A stretch of 64,000 bases of DNA from Mucilaginibacter ginsenosidivorax (GTDB lineage Bacteria; Bacteroidota; Bacteroidia; Sphingobacteriales; Sphingobacteriaceae): assembly GCF_007971525.1 (NCBI RefSeq), contig NZ_CP042437.1, positions 3,658,001-3,722,000 of the forward strand. Reading direction: 5' to 3'. Shown one piece after another: positions 54,406-61,659 of the stretch (its first letter is position 1; each line of letters starts with the position of its first letter). A program made the position numbers and the translations under genes. The notes below the pieces were generated by a model. That model was not told the origin of the DNA. It ran no database searches and was given only the letters and a program-made list of their open reading frames with translations.

Positions 54406-55404
54406 ATGGACTCAACCTTTGCACAAACAAATTTAACGGCGGCATCAACCACAAAAACAAACTCGTTTTATAATGATGTTATAACCGGCTTGCGCGCAAC
54501 ACCCAAGCGTTTAAATTCAAAATATTTTTATGATGCCAATGGCGATAAACTTTTCCAGGAACTGATGAACTGCGAGGAGTATTATCCAACCAATTGCGAG
54601 CTGGAAATATTCTCGGAAAAAACAGACGAGATCACCAGCGCCCTTATTGCCGATGGAGATGCTTTTGACCTGATTGAACTGGGCGCCGGTGACGCCATGA
54701 AATCAACCTACCTGCTGAAAGACCTGCTGGATAAAAAGGCTGAGTTTACTTATCTGCCTATTGATATATCGGACAATGTAATATCGTACCTCAATATTAC
54801 CTTGCCTGTTACTTTGCCGGGCTTGAATATTAAAGGGCTTAACGGCGAGTATTTTGATATGCTTAAAAAGGCTGCTTCAATATCACCAAGACGAAAAGTG
54901 GTTCTTTTTTTAGGGTCGAACATTGGTAATATGCCGGTACCCGAGGCCATCGAGTTTTGCCGGGAGCTGCGCAAGCACCTTTCTGAAGGGGATATGGTGC
55001 TGATTGGTATGGATTTAAAGAAAGATCCTAAGGTAGTACTGGCCGCTTATAATGATAAAGATGGCATCACCAAAAGATTTAACCTTAACCTGCTGGAGCG
55101 TATTAACCGCGAATTAGAGGGCAATTTTGATGTTTCCAAATTTGATCATTATCCAACTTACGATCCGGAATCCGGTGCCTGCAAAAGCTACCTTATAAGC
55201 CTGGAAGACCAACTGGTAACCATCGGCGGTAAAGAAACAATCTCTTTTCAAAAAGATGAGTACATCTATATGGAAATTTCTCAGAAATTCACCATCATGC
55301 AAACTGATCAGATTGCCATTAACGCCGGCTTTGTGCCATTAACCCAGTTTTTTGACGGGAAAAAGTGGTTTGTGGATGCTATTTGGGTGGCAAATACTAT
55401 ATAA
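54406..55404 (+). CDS. egtD: L-histidine N(alpha)-methyltransferase
   Basis: 332 residues from ATG 54406, which is preceded by AGGAAG; an upstream TTG would overlap egtB. The enzyme makes hercynine (trimethyl-histidine) from His with three SAM. The fold signature is present: TPKRLNSKYFYDANGDKLFQ, FDLIELGAGDAMKSTYLL (SAM site), VVLFLGSNIGNMPV and LIGMDLKKDP. Length agrees with EgtD (about 320). Together with egtB it commits the operon to ergothioneine or a close relative. Confidence 0.93.
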   Translation: MDSTFAQTNLTAASTTKTNSFYNDVITGLRATPKRLNSKYFYDANGDKLFQELMNCEEYYPTNCELEIFSEKTDEITSALIADGDAFDLIELGAGDAMKSTYLLKDLLDKKAEFTYLPIDISDNVISYLNITLPVTLPGLNIKGLNGEYFDMLKKAASISPRRKVVLFLGSNIGNMPVPEAIEFCRELRKHLSEGDMVLIGMDLKKDPKVVLAAYNDKDGITKRFNLNLLERINRELEGNFDVSKFDHYPTYDPESGACKSYLISLEDQLVTIGGKETISFQKDEYIYMEISQKFTIMQTDQIAINAGFVPLTQFFDGKKWFVDAIWVANTI

Positions 55405-55575
55405 ACACGATTTACAGGATTTACAGGATTTTACTCTTTTTCTGAACTCGGATTAAGCAGATTTATGGGATTATACAGGATTTTTTCAAATCATAATCCA
55501 AAAAATATGACAAATCTGATTTAATCCGAGTTCAGAAAAAAATCCTGTAAATCCTGCCAAATCTCTTAATCGTGT
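55405..55575. repeat. Long imperfect inverted repeat between egtD and the dioxygenase-like gene
   Basis: Left arm 55405-55464 (ACACGATTTACAGG, TACAGGATTTTAC, TCTGAACTCGGATTA) is matched by right arm 55512-55575 (TAATCCGAGTTCAG, AAATCCTGTAAATCC, TTAATCGTGT). About 60 bp per arm with a roughly 45-bp loop. It lies between convergent genes and may act as a terminator. Confidence 0.8.
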
Positions 55576-56396
55576 CAAAGTAATTTGGGGTTCAGTTCAG
55601 AATCTATCAGTTCGCCAATGGGTTTGCCCATCAGCCATTTATGATGATCATTTTTTTGCCACTCGTTTTTATAAGGCGTAATACGGGCACCATCGGCAAT
55701 GTAAATTACGGTCATTACTTCACGCATTTTATCAGAGTTATTGCCTGGTGCATTGTGGATGGTGAAACCACGGTGCCAGGTAGCGTCGCCGGCCTTCATC
55801 GTTTGTGCCCTGCTTATTGGGAAACCTTTCTTCTTTACATAATCGTCAAATGCCGATTCTGATTCGTCGGATATTTCATGGTTAAATACCGCGCCATTGG
55901 TATAGGAGTTTGATGCAAAAGTAAGCATACCCATATCTACGTCAATATCAACCAGCGGCATCCACATGGTTACGGTATTATTGGTATCTATAGGCCAGTA
56001 ATATTGGTCCTGGTGCCATGGAGTGGGCCCTCCCCCGGCTTCCTTAAACAGCGCCTGATCGTGGTACAGTCGTACATTTTCAACTCCCATCAGGTCGGTG
56101 GCAATCCTGGCCATTCGTTTGGCAAAAACAAAACGTTTTACCTCGGCATCTACTTGCCAAAGGTTCATGATCTGTAAAAATGCTTTACCGTAAGTATCCC
56201 GCTCTTCCAGTTTGCGCTTCTCGGTATTATACCGTGCGGCTGCATCTACAATCACCGGGCGGTAGGCTGCTGTTTCTTCTTTTGAGAGGATATTTCGAAT
56301 TAAGGTATGCCCCTTTTCACGGAACTCCAGAATGCTTTCTGCCGGTAATTTCATAAAATCATCCAGCGTTGACAGATCAGAAACCTTTGTATTCAT
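55575..56396 (-). CDS. Phytanoyl-CoA dioxygenase family (Fe(II)/2-oxoglutarate) oxygenase
   Basis: 273 residues. The double-stranded beta-helix motifs are intact: TPWHQDQYYWP with the HxD iron ligands near 118-120, and DATWHRGFTIHNAPGNNSDK with the distal His and the 2-oxoglutarate-binding region (REVMTVIY). The substrate is unknown; in bacteria such enzymes hydroxylate small molecules, including amino acids and betaines. It is convergent with egtD but divergent from an AraC regulator that probably controls it. A link with the ergothioneine operon is possible but not shown. Confidence 0.88.
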   Translation of the reverse strand: MNTKVSDLSTLDDFMKLPAESILEFREKGHTLIRNILSKEETAAYRPVIVDAAARYNTEKRKLEERDTYGKAFLQIMNLWQVDAEVKRFVFAKRMARIATDLMGVENVRLYHDQALFKEAGGGPTPWHQDQYYWPIDTNNTVTMWMPLVDIDVDMGMLTFASNSYTNGAVFNHEISDESESAFDDYVKKKGFPISRAQTMKAGDATWHRGFTIHNAPGNNSDKMREVMTVIYIADGARITPYKNEWQKNDHHKWLMGKPIGELIDSELNPKLL

Positions 56397-56521
56397 ATTT
56401 TTTTTAGTTTATATTCAAAGTAAGTTTAACTTTAGCTGACAAAAAATGAAATGAGTGGTGTAATTATGGATTATTTTATCCACCAGCTAACTTTTTATTA
56501 AAATACACGTTAAAATATGCA

Positions 56522-57418
56522 ATGATAAAAGCCTCGTTCGAAATTCTTCAGCCCTCCATTAGTCAATCGTTCCTTGTCAAAAAGTTTGATAAGCTGGCAT
56601 TTGACGCACCTTATCATTTTCACCCGGAATATGAGTTAACCTGTATTTTAAAAGGAAGCGGTAAACGTTATGTGGGCAGCCATATGGAAGATTTTGTATC
56701 TGGCGATCTGGTATTGCTTGGCCCCAATTTACCCCATTGCTGGAAACTTGATATTACCAATATTTTGCCCGAGGAAGCAAGCGCAATCGTGATCCAGTTT
56801 AATGACGCATTTTTGGGCGACGACTTTTTTAACAAATTTGAATTACTGCATATTAAAAAGCTTTTTCAGAAAAGCGGTTGCGGGGTATCATTCCATTCAG
56901 AAACGCAACAGGACGTAAGGCAAATGCTGCAAAACCTGGTTGAAGAAAAAAGCAATTTTAGGGTATTGATAGGCTTGCTGGAGATATTGCAGCGGCTGGC
57001 ATCATCTGACGAATATATTTTGCTGGATCAACACCGTATTATAGCCGAGCGTTCAACAGCCGAACAGGAACGCATTAACCCGGTATTTGCTTACCTGGTA
57101 GAAAATTTCAGGAAACAGGTATCATTGGATGCGGCTGCGAGTATTGCCAACATGACTACCAATGCTTTTTGCAAGTACTTTAAAAAAGTAACCCGTAAAA
57201 CGTTTATGGAAACTATAATTGAGTACCGGCTTAATTATGCCATACAGCAATTGGTACAAACCGATAAGCCAATATCAGAAATATCCTACGAGAGCGGTTT
57301 TGGCGATGTTTCCCATTTTTATAAAATGTTTAAGGCCAAAATGAATTTAAGCCCGCTTAATTATCGCAAAAGATTTATGCGTAACCTTGCCAGCAGCGCC
57401 AAAAAGCTATCAGCCTAA
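56522..57418 (+). CDS. AraC family transcriptional regulator
   Basis: 298 residues. An N-terminal cupin domain (APYHFHPEYELTCILKGSGK, LVLLGPNLPHCW) binds the effector, and two helix-turn-helix units fill the C-terminus (DAAASIANMTTNAFCKYFKK, ISEISYESGFGDVSHFYKMF). It is divergent from the phytanoyl-CoA dioxygenase-like gene with 125 bp between, the usual arrangement of a local activator and its target. The effector might be the dioxygenase substrate. Confidence 0.92.
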   Translation: MIKASFEILQPSISQSFLVKKFDKLAFDAPYHFHPEYELTCILKGSGKRYVGSHMEDFVSGDLVLLGPNLPHCWKLDITNILPEEASAIVIQFNDAFLGDDFFNKFELLHIKKLFQKSGCGVSFHSETQQDVRQMLQNLVEEKSNFRVLIGLLEILQRLASSDEYILLDQHRIIAERSTAEQERINPVFAYLVENFRKQVSLDAAASIANMTTNAFCKYFKKVTRKTFMETIIEYRLNYAIQQLVQTDKPISEISYESGFGDVSHFYKMFKAKMNLSPLNYRKRFMRNLASSAKKLSA

Positions 57419-57420
57419 AA

Positions 57421-58077
57421 TCAGGTTACGTTAATTATACCGCGTTTTATGGCGTATATAACCAGGCCTACCAGGTTTTTTGATCCTGTTTTTTCAAATA
57501 AACGTGCCCTGTAGCCTTCAACAGTACGTACGCTTAGAAAAATTTTATCGGCTATTTCCTGGTTGGAGTATTCTTGGCAAACCAGTTTCAGCACTTCAAT
57601 CTCACGTTCGTTTAAATCGGCCTTGTTCGCCGCTATACTTTCGGAATGATCGTTGCCTACCAGCTGCTTAATAAGGGTGATGGACAGGTGCTCGTTAAAA
57701 TAAAAACCTTTGTTATGTACCGTTGATACGGCCTCAATAATCTCTTCCGGTTCGGCATTTTTTAGCAGGTAGCCAGATGCTCCGGCTTTCATCATATCAA
57801 CAATATACTTGTCTTCGTTAAACATCGATAGCGCAAGTATTTTGATGGTTTTATGATGCTGATGTACCAAAGCTGCCGTTTGGATGCCGTCAAGTTCGGG
57901 CATTTTTATATCCATTAAAAGCACATCGGGGGTTTGGGTTGTTAATAAACCCATCAATTCTTTACCGTTTGAAGCTTCAAGTATCAAGTCAAAATCTTCA
58001 CAATCTTCAAGGGTGGCTTTTAAACCGTTCCTGAAAATTTTATGATCATCTACTATACCTAATTTAATTGTACCCAT
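57421..58077 (-). CDS. NarL/LuxR-type response regulator
   Basis: 218 residues. Receiver domain with Asp10/Asp11, phosphorylation site Asp56 in VLLMDIKMPELDG and Lys in GASGYLLKNAEPEE. The output domain is a LuxR HTH (LNEREIEVLKLVCQEYSNQE, IADKIFLSVRTVEGYRARLF). Its gene is downstream of the histidine kinase by 43 bp, so they form one operon. Possible targets are the two promoters carrying the 36-bp dyad further right (inference). Confidence 0.95.
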   Translation of the reverse strand: MGTIKLGIVDDHKIFRNGLKATLEDCEDFDLILEASNGKELMGLLTTQTPDVLLMDIKMPELDGIQTAALVHQHHKTIKILALSMFNEDKYIVDMMKAGASGYLLKNAEPEEIIEAVSTVHNKGFYFNEHLSITLIKQLVGNDHSESIAANKADLNEREIEVLKLVCQEYSNQEIADKIFLSVRTVEGYRARLFEKTGSKNLVGLVIYAIKRGIINVT

Positions 58078-58120
58078 TGATTAACAAATAGTTGGCTAAA
58101 GATAGATTAAAGATACAAAA

Positions 58121-58903
58121 CTAAACTATTTTTAATTTAATAGTAGTAAGGCTACCACTTAATGGCTTGCTGTAAATATTAATTTCGCCGTTGATAAGCT
58201 GAACCCGGCTCTCGAGGTTTTTAATCCCAAAGCCCCTTTTTACCTCCGGCAGGTTAAACCCTATGCCATTGTCTTTAAATTCCATCACCATAAAATTGCC
58301 TTCGCGGTTAATAGAAAGGTGGATAACCGATGCATCTGAGTGTTTAATGGCGTTGCCAAAAAGTTCCTGTGCTATGCGGTAAAGCGTAAGCTCAATCTCT
58401 TGCGGAAACCGTTGATCGGGCATGTTTTTGCTAAACTTTACCTTAATGTGGGTAGTTTGCTCAACCTTGCCCGCCAGCGCTTCAACAGCCACCAGCAGGC
58501 CATAATCGGTAAGTACCGGCGGCAAAACGTTGTGGATAATATTGCGTATCTCCTGTATGCATTCGTCGGTAAGCCTGCGGGTGTCAGCCAGTAATGGCTG
58601 GGTAGCATCGGTGGTGCAGTTTTTATCCAACCGGTGCAGGTTAAGCTTTATGGCCGATAACACCTGGCCTACACTATCGTGTAAATCTTCGGCCAGGCGT
58701 TTCCGTTCGCTTTCCTGGGTTTCAAATACGGCCGCCATCAGGTCGCTTTGGCGCGCGTCATGCAAGGCCCGCAATTCAACCTGGTTTTTGATCATTTTAC
58801 GCTGGTAAATAATCACGAAAAAAAATAAGCAGGTGATTAATACAACCACCACTAATGTGCCGATAATTAGTACCGGGATCAGGTTGTTTTCTGGGGCTGG
58901 CAA
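58121..58903 (-). CDS. Sensor histidine kinase, HisKA_3/NarX type
   Basis: 260 residues. One membrane span (VLIIGTLVVVVLITCLFFFV), a short linker, then the dimerization/phosphoacceptor helix ERKRLAEDLHDSVGQVLSAI with the phosphoacceptor His, and the ATPase domain (LFGNAIKHSD N box, FKDNGIGFNLPE G1 box, RGFGIKNLESRV G2 box). There is no extracytoplasmic sensor domain, so the signal probably comes through a partner. The upstream membrane protein overlaps it by 25 bp and is the obvious candidate. Confidence 0.94.
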   Translation of the reverse strand: MPAPENNLIPVLIIGTLVVVVLITCLFFFVIIYQRKMIKNQVELRALHDARQSDLMAAVFETQESERKRLAEDLHDSVGQVLSAIKLNLHRLDKNCTTDATQPLLADTRRLTDECIQEIRNIIHNVLPPVLTDYGLLVAVEALAGKVEQTTHIKVKFSKNMPDQRFPQEIELTLYRIAQELFGNAIKHSDASVIHLSINREGNFMVMEFKDNGIGFNLPEVKRGFGIKNLESRVQLINGEINIYSKPLSGSLTTIKLKIV

Positions 58904-59514
58904 AGTAAAGCGACTGAATACAATATGTTAGCAATAATGTTAGTTAGACTGTTTATGATATAGTAATTAGGCCGGTCATTTGCCGGTATTTGTGTTAGCA
59001 GCATAAACAGGAATATATTGACCGATGAATAAAACAAAACACCCGCATTTATCCAAAACAGTCCTTGCTTTTCAATGGCGATATATTTTAACGGGTTTAA
59101 TAATTTATAAAAATATATTAACGAAAAAACGATCAGCATTAAACTCAATGTTGTTATAGATAACGAGGGATAGGCCAACAAGTCCCGGGCATCAAATAAA
59201 GCAACAATCATTGCCAAAAGACTCAAAATGATTGCTGTTTTTTTTAGTTTGGCCTCTGAATAGATATTATAATACAGCAGACCAAACAATATTATACTAA
59301 CCAGTACAAAACCGTATAAAGCGGGCATCGTATTTTTAATTTTCCATTCATGAAACGATAGCCACAACCCGGCATCAACCAAAAAAGCAATTAGAAAATA
59401 TAAAGATGCAATTTTCAACGTCTTATCCAATTGCCTATAGTAATATATGGCAACGAATACAGGCGCGACACCTGATATTACTGAAATATCTACCAACAAC
59501 GCATCTAAAGGCAT
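58879..59514 (-). CDS. Polytopic membrane protein, likely sensor partner of the histidine kinase
   Basis: 211 residues with about seven hydrophobic spans (VISGVAPVFVAIYYY; IASLYFLIAFLVDAGLWLSF; LYGFVLVSIILFGLLYYN; AIILSLLAMIVALF; ITTLSLMLIVFSLIYFYKLL; GLFWINAGVLFYSSVNIFLF; a last one near 190). It resembles the 7TM moiety found before histidine kinases in Bacteroidota. The 25-bp overlap with the kinase gene implies coupled translation. The signal is unknown. Confidence 0.8.
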   Translation of the reverse strand: MPLDALLVDISVISGVAPVFVAIYYYRQLDKTLKIASLYFLIAFLVDAGLWLSFHEWKIKNTMPALYGFVLVSIILFGLLYYNIYSEAKLKKTAIILSLLAMIVALFDARDLLAYPSLSITTLSLMLIVFSLIYFYKLLNPLKYIAIEKQGLFWINAGVLFYSSVNIFLFMLLTQIPANDRPNYYIINSLTNIIANILYSVALLCQPQKTT

Positions 59515-59526
59515 ATTATAACTTTG

Positions 59527-60033
59527 TTATGATTTCGAAGAACCGCTAAGAACGCTACTTTGGGGGCAACCAGTTGAACCGGGACATGGAGCAGACATTT
59601 CACCCACCAAATATGTCGACGCGGTTGCTGCAAGTTTCAATGTTTTCAACTCGGCGTGTCCATTTGGTGTCGGTATTTTGCCGTTTTTTGCATCTGGCAG
59701 CTGATCTTCACCATCGGCAGATACTCCCACTATTACAAAATGTTTTTGACCTTTAACATTAGCAAAAACCGATAAAATAAAATTGCTTACCGATACCCAA
59801 AATTTTTGCCATCCACTAAGTTTTTCATCATTAGCATAGTAAATACGTATGCCCATACAACCATCCTGTTGCAGGATATGGTTAAGGATTTTATTGCCGA
59901 AAAATTGCGAAACAGTGTCATTAGGATGCCTGTGCCTATGGTTTCGTGTCCATTGAGCAGCAAGCTCAAGATCGATGGCGGCGCCTTCATCGCCGGTAAT
60001 TGGGTTGGTGTCTCTTGTTGGTTTGGTTTCCAT
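59527..60033 (-). CDS. Hypothetical protein with a C-terminal PCPGSTGCP motif
   Basis: 168 residues, no signal peptide. DLELAAQWTRNHRHRHPNDT, FFGNKILNHILQQDGCMGIR and IYYANDE...KHFVIVGVSADGED form a compact alpha/beta domain also seen in uncharacterized Bacteroidota proteins. The last 25 residues carry TYLVGEMSAPCPGSTGCPQS with Cys150 and Cys156. Practically the same segment is found in the divergent 313-residue protein. The two Cys could bind a metal or cofactor, or the segment could be a recognition tag. It stops 12 bp before the membrane-partner gene, so it may be expressed with the two-component system. Confidence 0.7.
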   Translation of the reverse strand: METKPTRDTNPITGDEGAAIDLELAAQWTRNHRHRHPNDTVSQFFGNKILNHILQQDGCMGIRIYYANDEKLSGWQKFWVSVSNFILSVFANVKGQKHFVIVGVSADGEDQLPDAKNGKIPTPNGHAELKTLKLAATASTYLVGEMSAPCPGSTGCPQSSVLSGSSKS

Positions 60034-60207
60034 TGTTGATTTAGTATAGAGGGTTAGGAATTAGTTTGGCTAAAACTAAGATTAATAAGTTGTTATTTCA
60101 ACAGGGCTACGGGTTTGGGCTGTTATCTCGTTATTTGACATGTTTTTGTAAGCTATTCATTTACAGCCAATAGCGAATTCATCTGTTTTTTACACCGGGT
60201 GGATATT

Positions 60208-60243
60208 ACGTATTTCTACGCAGCAAAAACTGTAGTACTACGT
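60208..60243. promoter_or_regulatory. 36-bp dyad, copy 1
   Basis: ACGTATTTCTACGCAGC, then AAAAACTGTAGTACTACGT. Outer arms ACGTA/TACGT and inner CTACGCAG/CTGTAG are inverted. It differs from copy 2 at only two positions. It ends 179 bp before the 313-residue gene. Confidence 0.7.
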
Positions 60244-60328
60244 GGGCATGATATGGAACTTATGATAAAATTGAAATGGCAGCCAGGGGATTGGCGTTTA
60301 ACAAATATTAACAACTTTATTACGGGAT

Positions 60329-60356
60329 AAATATATTTATTATAATAAATATATTT
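60329..60356. repeat. Perfect 28-bp A/T palindrome
   Basis: AAATATATTTATTA and its exact reverse complement meet with no spacer. It is 66 bp upstream of the ATG at 60423. Possible operator, or a site of intrinsic curvature or cruciform formation. Confidence 0.6.
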
Positions 60357-60422
60357 TATATTGCATTTGTATTAATACATCAATAAGTAATTAATCAAAT
60401 CTTAAACCATAAACCAATTAAC

Positions 60423-61364
60423 ATGAAAACAGAAATGTTGAGTACCGTACTTGACCCTACCACTGTAGGCGAATTCATTACCGAAAACCTTTACCAAGAA
60501 CTCGCTCAAAACTTTAGGGCTAAATTTTCATCAGAAGCCCGTTTTGTAAATCTGTCTAAATCGGCCGTTGAAACTGTTCTTAGTGACAGCGATGTATCAG
60601 GCATTAAATTCATGAATGGCCTTACCGATGTAAATGATCCGTCATCAAGAATATTGGTGCTGATACCGGCCAATTACACTATGAACAACAGCCTGCCAAA
60701 TGCTGTTATTAAAAAGGATGGCTTTATCACCAATACTGGCGAGGTGATTTCATTAGAGAAAACCTGGCAAGTGCTTTTTAACCACGTGCTTAACTTCAAG
60801 AAGCTGGATGCAGGCATGCATTACACAAAAATTAACCGCGGATCGTTTTTAGGCAGGAAATTATTGACGGCGCTCGCTGAGGAGACCGGCAATGATAACC
60901 TAATCTATACTTTTGGATACAATATCGAGATGAATTATCCTTATAAAGCGTTAATACAGCCGGAAACGAATGCTTTCTTAATAGGTGATCAATCATTCCC
61001 TTGTCCTGGTTCATCAGGATGCCCCGGTACCTCCACCAGCTCAGACCCATGCGCCCTTACCCGTATTGCCACAAACTTTGCCGGCGAAGAAGCTGATGGC
61101 CAATTAAATGTGCTTAGGGGTTTCAGGGATAAAATATTACAGGAAAAATTCAATGGCGCCGAGATTGAAAAATATTATACAATATCCTCTTCCCTGCTCG
61201 AGGCCATTGATAAAGAACAAAACAAGGCCGTTATATTTAAAGGAATTTATGATAAATATATTCAGCCATCAATTACTTCCATAAACAATAACGATGAGGC
61301 TACAGCTTACAGCCTTTTCCAGGAAGCAATGCAACATTTAACGGATACTTACTTATATCAATAA
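60423..61364 (+). CDS. Hypothetical protein with a central PCPGSSGCP motif
   Basis: 313 residues, no signal peptide, cytoplasmic. Residues 1-180 (FITENLYQELAQNFRAKFSS, SDVSGIKFMNGLTDVNDPSS) form an alpha/beta domain. The segment FLIGDQSFPCPGSSGCPGTS (185-204) matches the C-terminal tail of the divergent 168-residue protein at twelve of twenty positions. A further helical domain of about 105 residues follows. I do not recognise the family. The gene has its own upstream dyad, shared with the 609-residue gene downstream. Confidence 0.7.
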   Translation: MKTEMLSTVLDPTTVGEFITENLYQELAQNFRAKFSSEARFVNLSKSAVETVLSDSDVSGIKFMNGLTDVNDPSSRILVLIPANYTMNNSLPNAVIKKDGFITNTGEVISLEKTWQVLFNHVLNFKKLDAGMHYTKINRGSFLGRKLLTALAEETGNDNLIYTFGYNIEMNYPYKALIQPETNAFLIGDQSFPCPGSSGCPGTSTSSDPCALTRIATNFAGEEADGQLNVLRGFRDKILQEKFNGAEIEKYYTISSSLLEAIDKEQNKAVIFKGIYDKYIQPSITSINNNDEATAYSLFQEAMQHLTDTYLYQ

Positions 61365-61378
61365 GGGGTTTCCAAGTC

Positions 61379-61415
61379 AAAAAGCGTCTTTTCTTTAAGG
61401 GGAGGCGCTTTTTTG
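61379..61415 (+). terminator. Terminator after the 313-residue gene
   Basis: AAAAAGCG (61379-61386) pairs with CGCTTTTT (61406-61413), with T's following. The loop is purine-rich. Confidence 0.65.
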
Positions 61416-61455
61416 CGTTTATTAAATTATCCTGTTTTAAATATCATCCCCCTCC

Positions 61456-61491
61456 GCGTATTTCTACGCAGCAAAAACTGTAGTAGTACGT
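61456..61491. promoter_or_regulatory. 36-bp dyad, copy 2
   Basis: 34 of 36 bases match copy 1 at 60208-60243. It ends 168 bp before the ATG of the 609-residue gene, almost the spacing seen for copy 1 (179 bp). Confidence 0.7.
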
Positions 61492-61659
61492 TTACAATTG
61501 CGTACAATCATAGGGCCTAAAACAGTAGTAGCAACGTTGATAAGAGCTTTTTTTAGTGAAACCTTTGACATAACAAAACAGCGATGCTGTAAAAAGTTAT
61601 GGAGGGTGCCGAAAATCCAATCAAAGAGTAGGCGGGAAGAAAAATCTAAAACAAAACCT

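Larger units (their letters stand above)
60034..60422. promoter_or_regulatory. Divergent promoter region with a 36-bp dyad and a 28-bp A/T palindrome
   Basis: 389 bp between two divergent genes, no gene inside. It contains the 36-bp dyad at 60208-60243, repeated at 61456-61491, and a perfect 28-bp palindrome at 60329-60356 made only of A and T. Both lie between the 168-residue and 313-residue genes and point to tight regulation. Confidence 0.6.

Noticed and set aside
61498..61659. 54-residue N-terminal extension of the 609-residue protein
   Set aside because: It begins just after the regulatory dyad, is basic and low in complexity, and the following MSFTIKGN start is far better.
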